A program made the position numbers and the translations under genes. Of a DNA stretch of 64,000 nucleotides, positions 56,277 to 64,000 are shown piece after piece. This DNA comes from Eopsaltria australis (lineage: Eukaryota > Chordata > Aves > Passeriformes > Petroicidae). Every line of letters begins with the position of its first letter. The first letter of the stretch is position 1. The notes under the pieces are model-generated. The model saw only the letters and a list, made by a program, of their open reading frames with translations. It made no database searches and was not told the origin of the DNA. The stretch is from contig JAVTVJ010000834.1 in NCBI GenBank assembly GCA_034509425.1, positions 62,001 through 126,000 on the forward strand. The letters run 5' to 3'.

Positions 56277-57813
56277 TCTCCCTCATTAGTAACTGGAACA
56301 AACACTCACTTCACTTCTAGACACAGAGCAGCCTCGCAACACCGTCAAGAAAATTTACCAGCCCAAGGAACAAAATCTATTCACCCATCCGTTAACTGTT
56401 ATGGACTGAAAATAATTAAAAACTAACTATACTTGTGGCCATGGCCAAAGAATGACTCACCCAGGCAGCCAAAACAGATTCCTGCAGAGCTGCAACAGTC
56501 TGCTCTGCACTTGGTTTACAACATTGCCAGAGCAGGGACAGTCTCTTCACTCAGCACTCATTTGGTGCCTTGCAGCTCCTCGTCACTGCCTTTAGCAGTG
56601 AGAAATCCATCATTTCTTGTGTCCACACACACAATCCCTGTGGCTCTGCTGAAACATCAAATATTTCCTGGGGATGCCCTCCTGTGTCTTCATAAGATCA
56701 CCCAGGTTCCCCATGAGGAAACTCCATTTCTCAGCCTTTTCCAACAGCTCCCTAACAAACCCTGCCCTGAAAACGAATATCTGGGTACAAGCAGATGTGT
56801 GCTGAGCTGATGCTCAGCACAGCCAGCTCCTTGATGGGCCTCCTGTGGGACAGGCTGAAAAGAAGATGATACAGAACAAGAGGTGCACTTGTTTCTTCAT
56901 CTGTAGTGGATGGGACAGGCTCCATCAGCCTTGGTTTGCAGAAGTGAGCCATAAAGCAGCTGCTGAGTGCTGCAAGAGTCTCACGGGAAAGGAGCACCAC
57001 CACAAGCAGCAGAGCAGCATGACTTGGAACCAAGGGCAGAGGGATGTCTGTCCCTTCCAGGCACAAGGGTGATTGGAGTAACCAAAGCAACACACTCACA
57101 CTAGGCAGATTAAAGAGTGCTCCAGGAGCTTACAAAGCTGTGACAACAGCCAGGTACCTACTGACAGCCCCACTGACAACACACACTGCTTGGGGAGTAA
57201 AGTCACCCCTAGGAGATGCATGGATGGCTGTGCCTTCCCTCTGAGCAGCAGGGCACACATGGTGCCCTCAGCATCACCTAGAGGATTATAGAAGCACATT
57301 AGCTGGTTCTGCTCAAAAGAGTAAATATTTTTCCAAACACATCGGAAGACACATGAGGGGAAAAAAGAGTCATCTCTGGAATAAAACAGCAGAAAATAAT
57401 AAGGCACCTCTCAATAAGTCCAACAGTCAAATAATTTCCCGGGGCCAAGCATAAGCCCAGATGAGCTTCAGAGGTGATATCATCATGTCTTCCAATAATA
57501 AGATCACTAGAAATTACTTGCAGGCACTGCCAACACCTGACCAGAGGAATTGTAATGGCAATGATGGAAAATTGCCTCCAGTAGACAGAGAATATCTACT
57601 TTTCTTTTCCAAGTTTTGGCTCCACAAGGCACCCAGAGCTAACATGACAGTTCATTGTTAAGGGCAAAGGGAACTCTTGTCCCTCCTGACTGCCTGTAGC
57701 TGCTGTGGATGTGTCCTTAGAGACTCCAGGGGCAGAAGACTTAGAAAAGGAGAAAGATAACTGGTGGAGAAAGTTCCAAGGAGATAGGAAACCCCTGGAA
57801 AGTGAAGTGACCG
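56277..57813. other. Unique flank between two LTRs
   Basis: About 1.5 kb with no convincing exon or repeat. Confidence 0.45.
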
Positions 57814-58165
57814 TGGTTTAACCCAGGACAAACCCAAGTAGCCACTGCTAGTGTCCATCATCTCCTCCCTCCCCCTAAGAGCCTTTGTTCTATTCCCTGT
57901 TATCTCCTGAGCCCCATTCCTTTCCTATCCCATAGGACCAAATACCCTTAGGCCTTCCCTATACTCCCCCAAACCCCCTGGTGATTGGTGATACATGGTA
58001 ACTCTTAAGGCCGTGTCTGAGGGCCCCTCGGCCTCTTGGACCCTGCCTCTCCTCTGTGTGAAGACCTTGCAATAAATCCATTCAGAATTAAAGGCATTCC
58101 CAGGGCCCTCTCGTTATTCATCTTCAGCTGATAGCTAAACTGGCTCATTCCTGCACCACACCACA
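57814..58165 (+). repeat. Probable solo LTR (352 bp), imperfect TSD GACCG/GGCCG
   Basis: TGGTTTAACCCAGG... is a common start motif of passerine LTRs. AATAAATCC lies near 58070, about 95 bp before the CACCACACCACA end. Flanks GACCG (57809-57813) and GGCCG (58166-58170) agree at four of five bases. Confidence 0.55.
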
Positions 58166-58956
58166 GGCCGCAGTTTCTCTGGCTAAGTGTCTCCGAGACG
58201 CAGCCAGAGTGCCTTGGAATAGGGGCACTCCTGGAAATATAGCCAGCTGGAATCTGTCGTGGCAACGCCAGGCTGGACAGAAAAACCAGATAGCTATAAC
58301 TGCCCACATCCCTCCTACAATCATCTACACACTACCCTGGCTATGTGCTGGCTCAGGTCCTTTGGAGCATCTCTGTGACCTGCTACAGCTCACTGAGAGT
58401 TTCTGACAAAGCAGCACATGGAAGGGGCCCAACACAAACCCAGTCTGTTACAAGGGAGGTAATGAGGTTGTATGGACAGGAGAGAAGGATGGAGGGCAGT
58501 GGGGAGAGAGCACAAGGGAGTGTGTGTAAGGCCGGGCAAGGGAGGCTTGCCAGAGGCTGAGAAGTGTTATCTGAAATGCTTTGCTGTCCTGCTTCATGAG
58601 CAATGTGACCAGGGCCCTACAAACAGCCTTGAAGAAACAAGCAGGGCTGAGTTCAGTTAGCAGGAGACCTGAGAAGGACATATACACATACATCAAGCTG
58701 GTACTTCTTGATGGGTTCCTGCTTTCTCTAAAAACCACACAAGAACTTTCTACCAGCGATGGGAGGCACAGCCCCGCAGCAACCCGAGCCTGAGGCCACT
58801 GCACCTGGCATGTACATCTTGGAGCAGGAGATCAAGGCCATAGAAGGGGAGAGAAGATACTGAGCCCCATTTGGAGAACCTTGCCACTGCAATTTATTCC
58901 CTGCCATTGTTTGGGGGAACAAAACAGTCATCTGATAGTGTTTCAAAATTAAACTG

Positions 58957-59024
58957 GGAAAGGAAGGACAGGGGAGGAGGCGGGAGGAAAGAGGGAGGGG
59001 AGGGAGCTCTCAAACTTATTGGCT
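58957..59024 (-). promoter_or_regulatory. Candidate promoter-like element (AGCCAAT + CT/GC box)
   Basis: Read on the minus strand, AGCCAAT (59024-59018) is followed by a 50-bp pyrimidine-rich stretch with CCCTCCCCTCCC and CCCGCC. This combination is common in TATA-less vertebrate promoters and points toward DENND2A. No downstream exon could be assigned, so this is only a candidate. Confidence 0.25.
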
Positions 59025-60257
59025 GGACCCTGGGAAGGATGTGAAGTCTCCCAGCAGAAGCCTCTCAGCGTATCTCCCACATGCACCCGGCCTCACAATT
59101 CTCAGGGCCATGTGATAGGGGCTTCCTGCTACCAAGTGAAGGGAGACCAATCCCGACCTCTCTCTTCCAGAGTTCCTGCCTGCTTTGTGTTCGCAAAGAG
59201 GCGTTTGTTTACTGATCTATCATTGGCATGCAGGAAACAGCCTTGACATGAGCTGTAATCATCTGTCTCCAGCAACAGCTGTTTGGCTTTCTTCTAATTT
59301 AAGTTTTCCTCCTGCCCCCCTTCCCCAGTGCCCTCTTCCCCACTTCCGATCCAAACGCTTTTGGAGTATGCACATCTGATTCAGGGCACTGCATACTACG
59401 CGATGTTTCCAGACCAACCAGTGAATAAAAAAGAGGCACACTTCCACCCTCACAGGGCAGAGAAGGCTTCCAGAGGAACATCTCCAGGGAGAGGAAAAGA
59501 CCAGCTTTGCCCACTGCACTTGGTGCAGCTATCAGATGATGACAGAAGCCAGGGAAGCACAAACACCCTGCAGTCCATATAATCAGAAATGCACACAGCC
59601 AGCACACAGCTCACACACAGGGAGCCCTGTCTCTGAGAAGGTCAGGCAGCGACGGCAGCAAGCCTCCCAGGCCTCCCTTCTTTGCCATTTTGTTTGTGGG
59701 GAATAAACCAAGCATACCTCGAAGGTATGTGGTGTGGGGATGGGTATTACCCTTGCTGCGTGCTGGAGGCCGTATCTCTAGGTTTCCTTTGTTCTATTTA
59801 CTCTGCACCTCTCAAAAATCTCATCCATGTCCACACTGCTGGTGCATATGAACAGCAAGGCTTCACAGCAACAGGAGCAATCTGCAGCTGGTCCAACTCT
59901 CCTCCAAGAAGACAAAAAGACATGTTGTGTTTCCTCCTCGGTGCTCACAAAAACTGAGTAACTCAAGCAAAACTCAAAAAACTGAGCAGCCAAAGCCTAC
60001 AAGTCACGCCTCCCTGCTCCGGTGCTTTGCACAACAAAGGGTGCAGCATAAAGACAGCAACAAGGAGGCAACAATATATAACATATATATATAAAGGACA
60101 GGAAGGATGCCAAGAAGACAAAACAGTAACAGGAAAAACATGAGTAAGGGGAAGCCAACATTTAAAGCTTTCAAGGCTCCCTCCCCCAGCCCTTGCTCTG
60201 TTTGGAGCCTGTTTTCCTCTGAGGGAAGGAGCAGGCATGAGGATGTGTGCCTATGCT

Positions 60258-60275
60258 CACACACACACACACACA
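60258..60275 (+). repeat. (CA)n microsatellite
   Basis: Nine uninterrupted CA units in upstream flank DNA. Confidence 0.9.
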
Positions 60276-61860
60276 GCCACTGCGTGAGCCCGTGCACAGC
60301 CCCAGCACCGGGCAGTGTCCCTGTTCCCAGCACAAACATGCTGCCTTCCTGAGGTCATGGGCAGAGTGCAACCTCAGGGAGTGAGTCCCTGCACAGCAGG
60401 GAGGACATGAGCCAAGCAGGGACGCAGCCAGAGCTGAGAAGGGCAACAGGACCCTTGGTGAAACAAGATGCTTACAGTGGGGGAGCCACTGGCTTGAGGT
60501 GCCCAACACCAATCCAGCAGCAAGGCAAGGGTTTTCTCAGACTTGAGCTCCACAACATGTGCCATGAGCCTTCCCTAGCTGACGGCCCGAACAGTTTCTC
60601 CTCAGACAACTTACACAAAGTCCACTTCTTTCCTCTCCCGGTCAGCCCTGCAGATGGGCCACCTCCACAGCAGCAGGGCTTCTCAGCGCATCCCGTGAAA
60701 GGATCAATCAGCATACTCATGAGGAAAAACCTTTTTACCAAGAGGGTGACCAAGACCAGAGAGATGGCGGAGGCTCTGCCCTTGGAGATACCCAGTACCC
60801 AACTGGAAATGTCCCGAACAAGCTGCTCCACATGACCACACTGAGCACGGGGCTGTACTTGCCACCTCCAGAGGTGCCTTCCCATCTCAGCTACTCTGCC
60901 ATCCTGTGCTGGGCACAGTCAGTTTAGGGCAAGGTGACCTCTTTGCAGACACTGATTGTCCTGGCTACGTGAATCTCATGAAGACTGAAGACACCAACAG
61001 GATTGTTCAGATGATCACACTTGTAATGGGATCCTAATTGTAGATAATTCTAGATAATCACGGCCAAGACATTTGTTAAAGAGAGAAAAGCAGGATAAAC
61101 TTATGCAAACATATTGATGAAGGACCAATGACTGGGAAGTGACAGATCCCACACAGCCTCCTATTCCCCTCACCCCACTCTGTACTAACTTTTCCCTTTG
61201 ATCTATCATATCTTGCACCACAGGGCTTACAAGGGGGTCAGGAGAATCCCATGCGTCAAAACAAACTGTATTTTCAAAAACCCCAAGTGGAATTGATGTA
61301 CCACAACCTCTGTCTCTGTGCAAGCACCCCATGTCAGGGGAACAACGCTGCAATGCAAGGAATGCAGGAACTCACCAGCCTGTGTCCAGCCTGTGTGCAG
61401 AAAAGCTGTGCTGGGTGTTATGACATGTCTTTAATTTTATGATATAATTCGGTCTACTGACCTTCTCCCTCTCTAGGCACACAGAACAAACTCTGCCTGC
61501 TTATATGACTTTAACCTGACTTGAAGGATCACTATGGTTCAAGGGCCTGCCCTGCTCCTCCCTTGGCTGCCAGCGAGGTGGTCTCATCCCTGTCCTTGGT
61601 AAAAGACATGCCTGATCACATCTGATGGTTGCCATTGACTAAGGGTGTGCCTACTGTTTTCCTCCCTTCTTACTTTTGCTTTGTATCAGCTCCAATGCTT
61701 GTAAAGCCCTTTCAAGCTGGGACAGGCTCACAAGCTTCCTGGTTCAACTCCCTAAATCAGCAAAGAAATAAAAGGGGGAGAAAGCAAAAAGTTTTCTGCT
61801 CAGATAGCAACATCAGTCACCTGTCAGGGAAAACCTAATGAGCACTGAAGCACATGGAAG

Positions 61861-61950
61861 GAATCATAGAATTATTTGGGCTGGAAAGGGCCTTAAAGCT
61901 CATTGAATTCCAATCTCCCTTGCCAGGGCTGGCAACAAGACTCTGCTTTT
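61861..61950 (-). mobile_element. CR1 LINE 3'-end fragment
   Basis: GAATCATAGAATTATTTGGG, CTGGAAAGGGCCTTAAAGC and ATTGAATTCCAATCTCCCT match the reverse complement of the CR1 tail. Confidence 0.85.
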
Positions 61951-62719
61951 AAAGAAGTTAACCCTCAGCAATGAGAGTAGGGAGGGAGCCAGCAGGACCT
62001 GCTGTGGGCAATATTAAGGGGTCACCCCAGGTCTCAACTTCATCCTGAGACCATCCTTATTCTGTAGTAAAGCACATGTACCCTTGAGAAACTACTCTCA
62101 CCTCTTGTCCATTACTTCCCTCCACCAGCCATTTGCTGAAGGTTGTAGGTCAAGCTCCACAGGGGTATCACCAGCATCACCTGCCTGACACAGGAAGCTG
62201 GAACGACAGCACATCTGGTAACAAGGTAGCTCTAAAAACCTCTGCTGACCATGTGCCAGCTAAAACTTTCTTCCCACAGAGCCCTGGAAAAGTTAGGGTA
62301 GAGATGACTCAGGAATGGCAAAGGACAAATTCCTTATCCAAACAGCACTTCTGTTTCAAAGCATAAGTTTTAGCAAAAGAAAAGCCTGATATTCTTTTAA
62401 ACACAGGGGAAGCAGCAACAATTTTCTCCCCAGGCTTCACAATGAAATAGCTGAACCATTTTGGCTGAAGGCTTTCAAAAGTAATTCAGCCAGAGGCAAT
62501 GCTCAGCATGGAAAAGTGCAGACTGAAACAAAAATAAAATCTTGACCTGAAGATGGTAATTGAAAGCAGAGCCTCACAATGTGAACTGACTTCTGTTAAA
62601 GGTGGGGCTCATTGCACCCACTATTATTAACCTCGTTCCACATTTCCCATTGTCTTATTTTCTCTTTGCTCCTCCCTCTAAACATAACAAACAGAGAAAA
62701 ACAACTCAAAGGGTATTTG
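61951..62719. other. Unique flank
   Basis: No gene or clear repeat recognised. Confidence 0.45.
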
Positions 62720-62724
62720 ACATC

Positions 62725-63257
62725 TGTCTTAGGTTACAATGGTATGTATTCTATCACCATCTTCGTGGGATGTTGGGGCCGGGTGGGGTAGTGTTCCTGA
62801 TGGCTGCAGAACGTTTTCTAATGGGCCGGTCGTTAGAGCCAGGCGGGGCACTTTACTCATCCCCAAGGACTGCAGCTAATGGCCCATCATCCCATTGTGA
62901 GATGCCCCGCCCAGGGGGAGGAACCAATGTATCCCGATCTGCATACAAACTAGGATTTGAAACACCACAAGCCAGCTTTTCCACTGGATTCCCAGAGGAA
63001 GACCAGATCCTTTTACACCACCACTGGACCTTCAGAGGAGAACTACACCTTTCACAGGATCACTGCTTCAACAGAATCACATCTATCACTCCCAGAGGAC
63101 TGCAGCCACCTTCTAAGTGGACTACTCCCAACACCCTGACCGACAGGGTGTCAGGTTGTATTCTGACTCTGTCAGTGTTTTTGTATTATTACATTTTTTC
63201 TATTAAATTGTAGTTCTGACTTTGAGTCTCTCACTGATTTGCTTTCAAACTACCACA
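62725..63257 (+). repeat. ERV-L solo LTR, TSD ACATC
   Basis: TGTCTTAGGTTACAATGG...CTACCACA, flanked by ACATC at 62720-62724 and 63258-63262. It has the same TATA and ATTAAA layout as the provirus LTRs. Orientation is opposite to the provirus. Confidence 0.94.
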
Positions 63258-63262
63258 ACATC

Positions 63263-64000
63263 TCTTCAGTTTCCTTCAGGCAGGCACACCCTCAGCTAAA
63301 AAACACAGCATTTTTAGGGTTAGCAGTGGGATGTTACATGACCCTGGTAAAAAAACCAGAAACACTCTTTTTCTAATTCACTGCCTCTAATAACAGATTT
63401 AGTCCTGCACGCATCAAAAGTAAATACTGCTATTCATCCTGGTGGCAAGTATGGTTTATATGACTGCTTAGAGACATGATGAGTCTTCAGTCCTGCAGGT
63501 AGGTTAACAAATAGTAAGAAAAAATTCACACGGAAAGGAAGAGAATGATTCAGTATTTTCCAATCTGGCTGCTAAAATTATTGCAATGCTTAGTGGAATT
63601 ATGTGTTTCAGGCTATGTTTTCTACAAGGAAGTAATGAAAAAAAGATTAAAAAAACCCTATAATTCCAGATGAGGAGACCAAGATGCTGGGAAGTGAGGG
63701 CTGGAGTAGAGGACAACTCTTTTGGGACAGCTCCTGGCAGTACTAGATCATCTCCCTGTGTTTAAGGTCTTGTGTGAGCACATGTGTGCACACAGTGGGG
63801 TTGCTCATCCCCTTTGAAGGGGTGATAATATTTGATTTTGCTTTTGAAAGAAATGAAGAAACTTGTCTTCACAAACAGTGTCTGAGAGATAAGACTGACA
63901 CCCAGAGATAAAAGAAACAATGGGAAGAATTCCATTGAAATTTACATTTAGAAACAAACCAAAGGTCTGCTGATAAATAAAACTGAATATTGGAATATGA
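63263..64000. other. Unique flank to window end
   Basis: A/T-rich sequence without recognisable gene or repeat. Confidence 0.45.

Larger units (their letters stand above)
58166..61860. other. Upstream flank of DENND2A, mostly unique
   Basis: No exon was identified. Contains a GA-rich stretch with a reverse CCAAT box (58957-59024), an AT dinucleotide tract near 60075-60093 and a (CA)n run at 60258-60275. No large plus-strand ORF matching ADCK2, the expected divergent neighbour, is present. Confidence 0.45.

Overview
The window is avian nuclear DNA, most likely from a passerine. It carries CR1 3'-end fragments and several bird-type LTR families with target-site duplications (TSDs). It also carries one multi-exon vertebrate gene whose predicted protein reads as an intact DENND2A. 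No operon-like, plasmid or phage content was seen. Introns and intergenic DNA fill most of the window.

Host gene: DENND2A lies on the minus strand from about 52.7 kb (5') to 8.29 kb (3'). I resolved 19 coding exons with consensus splice sites. Their lengths sum to 3306 nt, an exact multiple of three, giving about 1101 residues and a stop. The order is a disordered N-terminal half with YEDI and proline-rich motifs, then uDENN, cDENN and dDENN. The family activates RAB9 (guanine-nucleotide exchange) in late-endosome to trans-Golgi traffic. The start is ambiguous: Met1 in a small exon at 52.7 kb, or Met95 in the large exon, which matches the usual mammalian start. No ADCK2 or MKRN1 exon, the neighbours in mammals, is visible.

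Left edge (1-3842): the 3' part of a class II endogenous retrovirus on the plus strand (end of RT, RNase H, integrase, env with a CX6CC-type TM subunit, 3' LTR). Its pol and env frames are broken only by stop codons. Between it and DENND2A (3.8-8.3 kb) there is one weak candidate for a small secreted-protein gene behind a TATA box, and one CR1 fragment.

Transposon-swollen intron (13.8-31.5 kb): between coding exons 13 and 14 lies a stack of LTR elements, each with a 5-bp TSD. An older solo LTR of about 1.74 kb (TSD GTGAG) is split by a 6.14-kb ERV-L provirus (TSD GAGTG) in the same orientation as the host gene. Then follow an ERV-L solo LTR (GAGGA), a 1.65-kb long LTR (CATGA) and another ERV-L solo LTR (CTGTT). 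The provirus has matching LTRs, a primer binding site, gag, protease, RT, RNase H and integrase, and no env. Between the primer site and gag it has an unexpected 191-codon multi-membrane-span ORF. That ORF starts at the first AUG of an otherwise AUG-free leader and lies in the gag frame. This is the strongest candidate for something undescribed.

Right part (52.8-64 kb): upstream flank or 5' non-coding region of DENND2A, with a second 1.6-kb long LTR (GCTTC), a probable shorter LTR, an LTR-like A/T-rich block, a CR1 fragment and a third ERV-L solo LTR (ACATC). Exon boundaries, TSDs and divergence counts were read by eye and not run through an aligner.
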